Of a stretch of DNA of 64,000 nt, positions 13,813-27,300 are shown piece by piece. This DNA comes from Glandiceps talaboti (taxonomy: Eukaryota; Hemichordata; Enteropneusta; Spengelidae): assembly GCF_964340395.1 (NCBI RefSeq), contig NC_135568.1:15770276-15834275 (forward strand), read 5' to 3'. Numbering within the stretch: position 1 is the stretch's first letter; each line of letters begins with the position of its first letter. The notes beneath the pieces are model-generated. The model had not been told where the DNA came from and did not search any database. It worked only from the letters and a program-made list of their open reading frames with translations. Made by a program: the position numbers and the translations under genes.

Positions 13813-15289
13813 TCTGAACTAACAGTATGCAATCTATATAATATAAATCAATCAAAACAAACTTATACAATAGAATCTTGTCATTGGGTGTGTTATAAAA
13901 TTGTACCAAATTTTAAGAGCATTCATGTATTATGTACATCTTGGACTGTTTTTCAGCTACTCGACCACCAGCTGGTTGTCATGGTGATGAATTTCAGTGC
14001 CATGACGATAGCTGTATAACTAATCGATGGAGATGTGATGCAGAAAATGATTGTAGTGATGGTTCCGATGAATTGAATTGTCGTAAGTAAACAGTATGTT
14101 TATTTTGTAGTTGGTGATTTTGAAATATCTATACAAAGATTTGTGACCCCCTAAGTCAGTGTACATTAGACAGCTCTTTGATACCATACACTGTAAACCT
14201 AGATGTTTTCACCACTAGAAATTTTTTTCAGATTTTAGTCTTCAGCTAGTTTTCAAAGACTAATTTTTACTAATTACCAGACTGGTAAATTGTGTTAATG
14301 CATATGAAGGCATTTTAGTCACTTCTTATTTTTTTTTCAGTTTTCAAAATAAGTGAAAATTTCTAGGTGTACAGTACTTTCTCTTCAGCTAATCCTGCAA
14401 AGACATGTGACCCCCTAAGTCAGGTTACATTTGTTTGAGTCTTTTCATGGCGCTAAAACTCCAAAGATGTATTCCCCTACCCAAGTCAGTTTAAACGTAA
14501 CAGTTCTGGATTCTCGCTACCAAGCTAATACTCCAGACTTGTGACCCCTTAAGTGAGGTTACATTTTGAAGTTCTTTGTTTCCTACTGTACAGCTGATAT
14601 TACAAGGACGTGTAACCCCCTAACTCAGTTTACGTGTGACAGTGGTCACTGTATTGCCAGACGATGGCGCTGTGACGAAGACAGCGATTGCGATGATAAT
14701 TCCGACGAAGAGGGATGTCGTAAGTCAACATGTATTTTCATAATTTCTACTTCCAAAAGTTTGTAACCGAATAACAGTTATGACTATGCAATGTCATTAT
14801 ATTGGAACCAGTCATTGATTTTATCTTAGTTGACCTTTGATCTCTGAGGCTTTTAAAGTGACCTTTGACCCAAGTTGAACTTTGCGCCTGAGACATCTAA
14901 AAGTGAACTTCAGCATGAGTTGAACTTTGATCTCCAAGCCTTCTACAAGTTTGATTTTGACGTCTGAGTTGAACCTTGATCAGTGATGCGTCTAGTTGAA
15001 CGCTGACCTCTGTTGACATTTGACCTCTGACCTCTCTTTACAGCTCCCCCAGTGGACGACTGTCCACCCCCCAAGTGGAGTTGTGGTGTACCACCCATAT
15101 GTCTGGATGTGGAATCCATATGTAACGGTGTAGAGGAATGTGATGATGGGTCAGATGAAGGAGAACGCTGCAGTAAGGACCTGTCATTGGCTAGGGTGGA
15201 GTCACATGACCTTCTTTAAGGATATATGTGCCCCATGTCAATTGCTTACATTGAATTGCATGTTTGTTGTTTGTTCAAGCCTTGCCACA

Positions 15290-15325
<36 letters not shown>

Positions 15326-18300
15326 CAGTAGCAGTAACAGTAGAAGTAGTAGTAGTATTTATTTAAAAACAGGGTAGCCATGAAACAAGGACAGCTGATT
15401 TTGGCCTGTTCCCTGTTACCACTCATTTAAAACATTACATACCACATAAAAAGAAAGTTCAACAATGAAAAGAAAACAACAATTCCAATACACAAAGTAC
15501 TTGCACTGCACTTTGAGTGTAGTGTGGGGATGTAATGTGTTAACATAATTGCATAGTAAAGTTGAGTGAGATGTCAAAAAGTTCATTGAACCCAATAAGA
15601 AAGATAATACATCAGCCCAAATTTTAATTGTAATTTTCAGATTCCCGAGAATGTGAAAGTCGAGGTGGTCTTGCTGACTGCAGCCATATTTGTCACAATA
15701 CACCAGATGGTCACAGGTGTGCTTGTCCAGAAGGAATGTCATTGAGCATGAATGGTACACATTGTTCACGTATAGGTGAGTTAAGTAGTCCTGTCATTGC
15801 TCCCTAGGTAAATGATGATATTGATTGGAGACATAATAATGTTGACTGATGGTTACACTTGTAGCCATTAGGTATAATTTTGATTGAAAAGAAATGATCA
15901 GTAAGCTAAGGAGGCTAAGCTAACGAGGCTCATAACAGTACCCCTTAGTTTGGCATAGAGGAGCTTTCAAAATATTTCAACAAAGCAAACCCAAATTGCC
16001 TTGAAAATTAATTATGGATTTCTCAGAAGAGAGAACTTACAGTGGCTATATGGATGAGAATTGCATATTTATATTTGATTTTTAATTTGTAAAACAATTT
16101 TATCATGGCTTCCTACTGGAAAAGTCAACATCAAACAACATATTCCAAGTCCATGTTTGTAACTCAAGAAACGGCAAAAGACTGATAGGTGTGGAAAATG
16201 TTTGTTATTGTATGTACAATGACAAACATTTTTGACACATTTTTTAGCTTTTTGCAATTTATTGAGTGACAAACACTGACTTGGTCTATGTTGTTTCAAA
16301 TTGACTTTTCAAGTAGGATTCCATAATAAAATTGTTTCATAAATTAAAAATCCATAATAAATACCAAATCCTCATCCATATGGACACTGTAAGGATGTCA
16401 AACAGTGCCCCCCCCCCCCCCCCCCCCCCAGTTAATGTTGATTAATGACATTGGAACTGAGACGTTATCGTAGCTTAGAAGTGTAAAAGGGTACATGGAC
16501 TGATTAGTAGCATTATCATCTGTACTACATATTAATTTATTTATTTATATTCATGATTCCAAAGTGCATATTACCTTCAAATAAAGTATTCATGAATATT
16601 CATGTTCTGTTGCTACATATGTATGTCTGCTGACTCCCATGAAAACAGTGCATTTCCACAGCAAAGACCTTCACTGAACAATGAATGAGAAGCAAGTTTC
16701 AACTTGGTGTTTTTTTTTTGCGGCAGTTGCATGTAATGTGAGTGATGTAAAATTCATGAATTTGGAGAGCCCAAAGTTTATCCCTGTATCAACATTTCTC
16801 TTTAACTCATTTGTTGTTTGTATTATGTAAAACGTTTGCCATGTTTAGTAATCTCATCTTCAAAATACACTCTTTTAAAACTGCTGAGTACTTCTGGGAA
16901 AAGTAATGATTATCGTTTTCCCCCCAATTTTTAGTTCAAGATTATTGCCTTGAAAGAGGACGTTGCAGTCAGATCTGTGTGAATGTCAAAGGATCTTGGG
17001 GACCTGTTCTATGTGACTGTTATGAAGGGTATGAAATGGAATCTGATGACTGGTCCTGTAAGAGTACAGGTGAGTTAAAAGATGTACATCTGGGTATAAA
17101 TATTAAAATGCATATAGTCTATGATACACTGTAGTTCATTGGCTAGTGGTGGTTGGTAGTTTGTATTTGATTTGTTGATTGACCAGATGGGTTCTGCGTT
17201 CTAGTCAATGCGAAAGTATCACTGATTGGGTTCTTATGTTGATGAATTACAGTTAGTGTTTATGATTGGTTGATTGGCCAGATGATTTCATATAGTAGAA
17301 TGGTACAGGGCTGGCCATTGGCTATTTTGCGGCAGTTTCATGTAATGCGAGTGATGTGAAAATCATGAATTGACTTTGGAGTAGTGAATGTTTATAGTGT
17401 ATCCTTGATAAACTGAACATTTTTTTTGGATACAAGCTTAAGATTGTCATTCATTGGCTATTGATGATAAACTGTGAATAAGCCAATGTTTGTGATTTGT
17501 AGATTGACCAGGTGGTTTCACACACTAAATGATACAATGGATATCATTGGTTGGCTCATATAAATGTGATGTATACTGGCAGTTTGACCAGATGTGACCT
17601 GCTTTTGAGAATAGCATGCTAATTTCCTTGTGTATTTTATGTTAATGTAATGTACTATGTATATCAATGCATATATGTTGGCCATTTGTTGTAATAGTGG
17701 AAATTGTATTATAACAAGATTGATGTATGTTTTGTAAATTTCAGATCCCGCGACACCGTATCTGATCTTTTCAAATCGCCATGAATTACGGCGAATCAAT
17801 GTACGAACTCAAGAATTCTCATCGCTAATTACCAACCTACGTAACAGTATTGCGCTAGATTTCCACTATGAACTGGGCTACCTGTTTTGGACTGACGTTG
17901 TCGATGATAAAATCTACCGCGGCAAGATGTCATCAGAGGTTGGTGAAAATGCAGGTGAGGTCAAACGTCATTACACAGGATTCTCCTCACACTGATCAGT
18001 GTGCTGAGGTCAGAGGTCATTACATAGGGTTCTTCTCACCCTGACCAACACTTAAGTCAGAGGTTAACAGGTGTCTCCCCATGCTGACCGGGACTTAGAT
18101 CATCACACATGGTTTTCCTCACTCTGACCAGCACTAATGTCAAAGGTCATAATAGAATTCTCTCCATATACTGACCAGAACTTAGGTGAAAGGTTATTAT
18201 ATAGGCTTTTCCCCATACTGGCCAATACTGAGATGAGAGGTCTTTAGTCAGAATTCTACCCACACTGACCTCTAGTTTGTTCATTTCATCATTAAATATT

Positions 18301-21300
18301 CGATGATATTAACAAAGTTTTGAATAATTTTATGTGTATGTCCTTCCAATCCCAGGTTTGGTTGATGTTGAACCCATAGTAGAAACTGGTTTAGCCACCA
18401 CCGAGGGCCTAGCCGTGGACTGGATTGGAAACAACTTGTACTGGGTGGAGAGCAACTTAGATCAGATTGAAGTGTCAAAAACTGATGGTTCTATGAGAAC
18501 CACCCTGATTGCTGGTGGCATGGAAAGCCCAAGAGCCATTGCACTGGATCCAAGAGAAGGGTGAGTTGTGAAGTATTGTGGGTAACTTTGTGAAATCATG
18601 TATGTGGTAGATGTATGTACGAATGACAAAATAAGTGTTATCCTTTCCCTGATAGCGAAATAAGTTAGAGACACCAAGAGGTCTTGGTGTTTATTCTGTT
18701 CAAGTTCTTAGACTGAAATAGTTTCAATTCTTCAAGGTAAAGGATGTTTTGTGGATATATACAAAAGTTTCAAAATAACCTGAGATGTGAAACAAGATGA
18801 AATGCGTTGGTTTCATTCATTTTCACTTGTCAACATGGCGCTCGAATCTAGTTAAACTTAGGCGGAAGTGACGTAGGGAATTTACATTAAACATATTGTC
18901 GACAGCCGTAATTGTGATTGTAAGGTTAACACTGTCAATGCAACAAGAAATGTCTACCAAGGCTCATACGTCACTTCCATCAATGTTCAGATCCATACCA
19001 GCTCTGTACTGATAAGTGAAAGCAAATGAAACTAATGCATTGTATCTCATTTACCATCTAAGGCCCTGGGAGAAACATTGAACTTCACATGCACCTAATC
19101 TAATTGTATTGAAGTTGACACAAGCCTGGAATAAATATGACCCAGGAATAAACGTCGAATTAATCTGTTGAATTTAATCCGACAGCAAACAGCTTAGAGG
19201 GTCTAGTCGCATATCTGGCGCATGACACGCTTAGGGGGTCAAATCATAGGGTGGATCAGTCGAGACTTTTGTTGATATACAAAATCAAGGAAGAGAGAAA
19301 TTTCACCTTAGTGTGCTATTTTAGCACTCGAAATACAAGTGAAGTTAATTCCAACAGGAGAACGATGAACACGCTGAGCATTGCCAACATACGCATGGCA
19401 GGTGCATTGCATTGTGGTTATTTTGTATTAGATTTGAAATGGCAGTAACAAATGTTTTATACATATATTTTGCAATGTATTGAGTTACAAACAAGGACTT
19501 TGTCTATGTTGTTTCACATTGATTTTTCAAGTAGGAAGCCATAATAGAATTGTTTTATAAATTAAAAATCCAAAATAAATACTCAATCCTCATCCATATG
19601 ACCACGTTAAATCTTGTTTGACCTCGGTCTAGTTTGTGGTGAAATTTCAACATTTTGTGGTTTTTTGCCAGATTATTGTTCTGGACTGACTGGGATAGCA
19701 GTCATCCACGCATAGAGCGTGCTTCAATGTCTGGAGACGAAAGGTCCATTATACTGAACGTGACAACACTAGAAGGTGGTTGGCCAAATGGTCTCAGTAT
19801 TGACTATCTAGAAATGAGAATTTTCTGGATTGATGCCAGGTGTGTAAATTATTTCTTATTACCATATATGGAATCATTACTACCAAATATGGTAATGTGT
19901 GTATTGCTATATATGGAGTCATTACTACCAAATAGAGTAATATGAGAATTTTCAGAATTGATGGCAGGTTTGTGAATCCCTGTTTTCTTATTGCTAAATA
20001 TAGCATCATTGTTACCAAATATGGTTATGTGAAAAGTTTTTGGATGGATGCCAGTTTTGTAAATTAGTATTTCCCAAAGTGCTAAATATGGAATCAATGC
20101 TACCAAATATGGCAAAGGAAGTATTTTTTGGCTTCATGCCAGCTATGTAAATGATAACCATTTTAATAAGGCTAATTATGGAACAATGTTACCAAATAAG
20201 GCATACTGTGATGTGTGTCTAAAGCATATTTTTTCTCTCTGTGTTTCAGATCTGACTCCATCCACTCTGCCCGGTACTCTGGTTCTGATGTTCAAGTTAT
20301 TCTTCATGGTCATGAGTATTTGTCACATCCATTTGCCGTGGCAGTGTTTGAAGGTCAAGTTTACTGGACTGACTGGCGAAGTAACTCTGTCGTGAAAGCT
20401 AACAAGTGGACTGGGGCCAATGTCAGTGTCATTGCCAACACAAACACACAGCCGTTTGATGCACAGATCTACCACAGTACAAGACAACCAGCAGGTAAAT
20501 GGTTACAGTAATTCACATACAAGACTGGAATAACCCTTTCCAAAATTTGCCACATGGTGGCGCTCTACTTCCTGTTCTGTGTGTACCTTGGGGTATACAT
20601 GGTATAGGTTACTTGGTTAATCATAGAGCACTGCTGCTTTCCTCGATATCTGAACAATGTGAAAAACATCCCTGATTTAATAGTTAACAGTTATTTGTGT
20701 ATTTTCTTATTTTTAGGTTCCAATCCGTGTGCTAAAGCTACTTGTAGTCATCTTTGTGTGTTGGGATCATCCAACCGAGCGGTTTGTAAATGTCCACATT
20801 TGACCAGACTGGGTGCTGATCAAAGAACTTGTCAAGGTAGGTCAACTAGAGAGGCACTGGCAAAGTTGCCATGTAAAGCTTTTTGAAAGTTTTCTTTTGA
20901 TTGGGTGGAAAATTTGAAGCACTTTGAAAGGTTTGTTTTGATTGGTTAGAAAATTTGAAGCCCTTTGAATGGTTCACTGTAATTGGTTAGAAAATTTGAA
21001 GCCCCTTTGGTGGGTTCTTTCTGATTGGTTAGAAAATTTGAAACTTTTTGAAAGGTTGATTGTGATTGCTTTGAAGATTTGAAGCCCTTTGCAGGTGACA
21101 AAGGCCCCATAGATCACTCATATTTTTCTTGGCTGAACAAAGAAAAATATTGGGTAATATCTAATTATTCTGAAAAAGAGGATTTGTATTGAAATAAAGG
21201 TATCCTTAACTTAAAGTTTATTGTTTAAAACAAAGGTATCCTTAACTTAAAGTTTATTGTTGAAACAAGAGTATTGTTTACTTAAAGTTTTAATTTGTTT

Positions 21301-24300
21301 TACTTTTATTTTGCATACAGATGATAATCATTTCCTTCTCTTCACTCGTCAAACTGAACTGAGAGGAGTTCGTCTAGATGACGGTTATTATAACGTAATA
21401 CCCTCACTGACAGTACCAGAGTTGGAAAATGCAACGGCTGTTGATTTTGATGCTGTAGAACAGAGAATCTATTGGTCAGACATCAAGCTGAATGCCATCA
21501 AGAGAGTGTTTATCAATGGCAGTGGTATTGAAACTGTTATCCATAGTAAGTATTGAACAGTAGATAGGTGAGGTTATCAGATGGTTGGGGGTAGTGTAGA
21601 GGGTGGGGTAGAGGGAAGGGGTGGAAGTTGACGGGAGGTGATGGTGGCAGTGGTATTGAAACTGTTATCCATAGTATTGACCAGTAGGCAGATGAGGTTA
21701 CTGGATGGTTGGGGTGGGGAAAGGGGTGAGGAAGGGGTGTGGGGGGGGGGGGGTTGACAGGAGATTATGGTGGCAGTGGCATTAAAACTTACCAGTGGTA
21801 AGAATCAACCAGTGAATGAACAGGGTTTTGTGGATTGGTTTGCCTATTGGCTTTAATCAGTCCAGTTCATGTGGACATTTTAGTTGGATGATACCTCTTT
21901 CAAGTGAGAGAGAATATTGTTTGATTAACAACAGTAACATTTAAAAACATCGGAGAATATATTGTTCATGGTTCCAAGAATCAATAGGGCAGTACAATAT
22001 AGTTACTTTGGAATGGTAAATTGGAAACAAATTTGATGTTTTGAACCGTCTACAACAGACCTTTGATCATGCAATGATTTAATTATTCAGCGTCATTGTT
22101 TCTCTCTGACTATCTACATCAGACAGAGGAGACCCATCATGAACAGGAACCAAGGATACCAACTACCATCAATTTACGGACATATTAATTCCACCAGTAA
22201 CATTACAGTAACATTAACGCTGAATAGGTAAATCATTGTGTGATCAAGGTCCGTGGTAGGCGGATCGAAACGTTGCATTCGTTTCCAATTTACTGTTCCA
22301 AAGTAACTATATGGTACTGTCCTATCTACAGCTAAATTTTGAGAGACAGGCTTTTTTTGGTCTCTGTGATTGATTTCCTCATACATTGCTTTGTAATCAA
22401 CAGGAGCACCAAATCCATATGGGTTAGCCATTGACTGGATATCCAGAAACTTGTACTGGAGTAGCTATGATAGTAATAAACAGGCCATCAATGTCGCCAA
22501 GTTGGATGGATCATTCCGTAATACTATCGTGAATACAGACTTGAACCAACCCAAATCTATCGCTCTTAATCCAAAAGAAGGGTAAGGTTTTTGTATAATC
22601 TATTAACTTTAGATTATTTAAAACAGGCTTAGGAAGGCTTATCTGCAAAGTTAGCAAATGAGCCCAAAGTACTACTATGGAAATCAAGCTATCGGCAAAT
22701 TAAGATAGACACAAACTAAAACTATTGTTGATGTACTACTATGGAAATCAAGTTATCGGCAAACTAAGATAGACACAAACTAAAACTATTGTTGATATAC
22801 TTCCATGGAAATCAGGCTATAGGCAAACTAAGATAGACACTAACTAAAACTATTGTTGATATACTACTATGGAAATCAGGCTGTAGGCAAATTAAGATAG
22901 ACACAAACTAAAACTATTGTTGATGTACTACCATGGAAATCAGGCTGTAGGCAAACTAAGATAGACACTATCTAAAACTATTGTTGATATACTACTATGG
23001 AAATCAGGCTGTAGGCAAACTAAGATAGACACTATCTAAAACTATTGTTGATATACTACTATGGAAATCAGGCTGTAGGCAAACTAAGATAGACACTATC
23101 TAAAACTATTGTTGAGATACTACTATGGAAATCAAGCTATAGACAAACTAAGATAGACACAAACTAAAACTATTGTTGATATACTACTATGGAAATCAAG
23201 CTATAGGCAAACTAAAACTGTTGTTGATATACTACATATAGCAGAGATTACTTGCACTGGTGTGTGCAGATACTAGCAATGATATTTGCATAGCACTGCA
23301 ATACCGAAAACATTATTGCATACTTGCATGCATATTATATGCAAATGAGGACATGATCGTTCACTACACACATTTTTTGTTTTACATAAGTCGTTTACCT
23401 AAACGTGTAGGCAGGTTTTTTATACTTGAAAACTTTTAAGACAAACTTTTAATTGGACTTCATAATTTTTTTAAAAAAAACCTTATTACAGAAAAATCTA
23501 CTGGATTGATGATGGCGAGACACCAACAATCAACAGAGCTAATATGGATGGGACAGAGAGAACTAGACTGTTTGAATCAGAGAATATATTAAAACCTAAA
23601 GGTATGGTGTAGTTTACAGGAGAAATGAAGTCACCTTGGTGTTTCACTCATGAGATGTTTGTAATAGCAAGATAGTGCAATTCAACTCAAGACTAACAAT
23701 AACAGAGATATAACACACACACAGCAGGATCCTTCGCCCAATCACATTAAATAGTAATAAAGCTTTGCTGTTCTTTCACAGTGCAGTAGAAACAGGCTTC
23801 TGCTAAAAAAATGCAATGGATTTGATGATTTTAATGGCTTCTGTTGAATACTTTCCATTTGATAATCAACATGGTAACTTGATTACATCTATACCATAAC
23901 TGTGTGCAGCGTCTGTGTGATTATTTCGTTTGCATTTGAAGTTGTCTTTGTGTACGTCAAAAACCATTGTCTCTCATGAGTGAAACACGAAGTCATCTTC
24001 ATTTCTCCTGTAATTAGTGTACTATTCATCGAGCAGTCAAATTTCATGACTGTTCTAATGGAGAAGTTTATTGGATGGTTGGTTGGTTGGTTGGTTGGTT
24101 GGTTGGTAGGTAGACTGGTTGGTTGCTTCGTTAGTTGGTTGGTTGGTTGCTTCGTTGGTTTGTTGATTGATTGATTAATTGTATAGATTGATTGATTGAT
24201 TGATTGATTGAGCGATCAATCTATCTATTGATTGGTTGTATTGATTGATTTATTATAAGTAACTTTTTGTACATACTTCCCCATGCCATTGTCGATGTGG

Positions 24301-27300
24301 CAGTGATAATTATGCTCAATGTATATATTATCAGGTTTGGCTGTTGATATACAAGAGAACAAACTTTACTGGACTGACGAGGGCAGTCACAGAATTCAGT
24401 GTGCCGGTGCCAGTGATCTGACACCAACCACCATACATGAAGAAGGCGAAACCCAACCATGGGCCATTGCTGTGACAGCTGACAAGATCTATTGGTCTGA
24501 CAAGGCAAAACAAACAATTCAATATCTGATGAAATCCAACACCCAGGCAGATCCCGTAGAGTTGCGTAACCGTGTACCAAACGTTATGGATATGGACATC
24601 TATGATACTACTGTACAACAAGGTTTGTGAAAAAGGGACTGTACAATAATTTATTATATAGAAAGGCATATAAGGCCAAACAAAAAAAATAGTTTGGTTC
24701 CAGTAACCCGACCCCACATAATTTGTTTTTTGCCGACCCTGAACAGTTTTTAAGGTCATTCGAAAAAATTATCAAAAATATTTACGAAGACGCACAAGAA
24801 ATATTAAAATTGAATGGAAGATATCATTACCTCATATAATTAAAACAACATGGTGGAATACAACGTACCACATAATGTCTTCTGTGTATCATACAGAAAG
24901 TGAGATCACATCACTGGTTTAAAAAAATAAATGAATAAATAAAAATCCTTCCTACCCACCCTATTTTGAAATTGGGTGTTATCGGAACCACACAATTTTT
25001 TTTTAAAATTTGGCCTATGGTCATTGAGTTAGCTTCTCACCTGCTGAGTAAATAGAAAAGTAGACCAGGTTGATAAGGACTTTGTCAGTTGATATGTTAA
25101 CTCAGCTGGTTAGAGCACTCTAACCAGAGTTCAGGAGATGTTGGTTAGACTCTCGTACATGTCAATTTTCTTTAAAATAGCATATACGTATTAAAATCCA
25201 TGATGAATTTTTGATCATGTGATCACATGTACAGATCTCTTCTGATATAATTTATTTATCAATTTCTGAACTTCTAGTATACTTTTCAATTAGCAATAGT
25301 GAAGTTACCTTTAATATTGGAATTTTATTTTTTGAAGCAACTACGTAGTTTTCGTCCAAACCACTCAGACATCGTCAGTGTAATGATGTGATGCTGTTTG
25401 GTCAGGTGACTGAATCACCTGACAGTAGACTATAGGTAGGTCACCTGACCAAATGGCTTAACATCATTCCTTTGATGACGTCTTCATGATTCGGACGAAA
25501 GGAACATAGTCGCTTCAAAAACTACATGCCAATAAGGTAACTTTTAAAATGGAATCAAGTATGAGTTTCTATTCTACTACCTTTTAACTTGTTTTATTTC
25601 AGGAAGCACCAATGCCTGCCAGTCAGATAATGTTATCAATGGCAATTGTCAACAGCTGTGTTTACCAGTCTCTGCAACAGATAGGGTATGTCAGTGTACT
25701 GCCGGTTACACAGTCCGTCTCGGTGATTCAACCCAATGTGAAGGTAAGTGTATACCTTTTAGTTGCTATGGTAATAGTTGTCATGAAAATCTGGTAACAT
25801 CTTCAACAGAGCGAGAGAGTGTGTGTTTGTATGTATTGCTGGTCACAAAGTAAGTCGAGATGGTTCAACCAAATGTGAAGGTAAGTGTACACCTTTTACT
25901 ATTAGTTGCTATGGTAATGGTTGCCATGGAAATCTAACATCTTCAACAGAGAGAGAATATATTTGTATGTATTGCTGACAGCACTGTAACGTGAAATGAA
26001 GTAATACTGCAGGGTGTTAAAATTTATAGTCAATGTAACAGTTGTCATACAAGTTTATCAAAATGCAAATCTTAAGGGATTATCGTACAATGTCACACAA
26101 ACTTGATAGATGAACCTCATTCATTTAGGAAAAAACCCCTCCCCTCTCCCCCAAAGTGAATGTTCACAAGGGCAACATCGACATGTTTATATATGATATA
26201 AACCATGATGAAAATTGTAGTGCTCACACCACTACGATCAATGCAATGTAACCACCTTAAAAATACACTAGAAACCCAGCACTCTTATCAACATCTCTGT
26301 AGTAAAAGCAGAACTTGGTACCATTGAAAGGTGTGAATGATTTGATTAGAAGTGCGAAAATGAAGTTCAGCAATCGCATTGATGCCAGACCCCCTTCCCT
26401 TTAGCTGGTGCGGCATTGTGCGATTGTCTATAAACAGGTCCAAAAAGAAGAATAGAAGTCGGAAGACCAATGTTTGTTCTTTATTCATTATGAACCATTA
26501 ACATAGAATCTAACTCTGCAGCAATTTTTCACATAAATTAAACGCTATTTTGTTGTGACTTGTCTTTCCTTTCCAGGCATCGCATCATTCCTTCTGTATT
26601 CCATTGATTCTGGTATCCGTGGAATATCTCTGGATCCGGAAGATGAAACAGATGCATTGACACCCATGACTGGTGCTACCCTTGCTGTTGCCATTGACTT
26701 TGATGCTGGTAAACAAATTATAAAATCTAAATTCATGTAAATGTATACTTATGATAGTTTGAGAGTCGTAACTCAAGAATAACTATCTAAAAGTCCAGAA
26801 GTTAAATTTTCCTAGAAAGTCCTTAGTCAGTTTTAATGTCTTCTGATTGGCTAGTAGCGGTACTAATTTATGATTGGCTAGCTGTATTATCTGTCAGTTT
26901 GACTGTCTCAGACCTGTCATGAGATTGGCTAGTTGAACTAGCTGTCTGATTGGTTAGCTTTAATAGCCATCTGATTGGTTAAACATACTAGCTTCTGATT
27001 TGTTAGCTTTACTAGCCATCTGATTGGTTAGCTTAAACTAACTTTCTGATTGACTGGATTTTCTAGCCTTCTGATTGGCTATCTGTACCTGGTGTTTGAT
27101 GGGTTTACCCTAGAGGCTAATATTGATACAGACAGCACAAGACTAACTTTAGTCTACGAAAATTAATATATGACTAATTTCATCTTTTGTTTTGTCTATC
27201 AGCTGAAGATTATATCTACTGGACTGATACCATGCTGAGTACTATTCATAGAATTAAAAGAGATCTAACTGCCAGGGAAGATATTTTGACCAATGGACTT

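Noticed and set aside
22174-22431. Antisense 85-codon frame overlapping a propeller-4 exon
   Set aside because: It lies over a TIR element and the opposite strand of a real exon, and shows no motif. I treat it as chance.
22660-23230. CRISPR-like array appearance of regular repeats
   Set aside because: The gene is an intron-rich animal gene, the units are contiguous with no unique spacers, and no cas genes exist.
25090-25160. Functional tRNA gene
   Set aside because: Boxes are imperfect and no acceptor stem closes, so only a tRNA-derived repeat is claimed.
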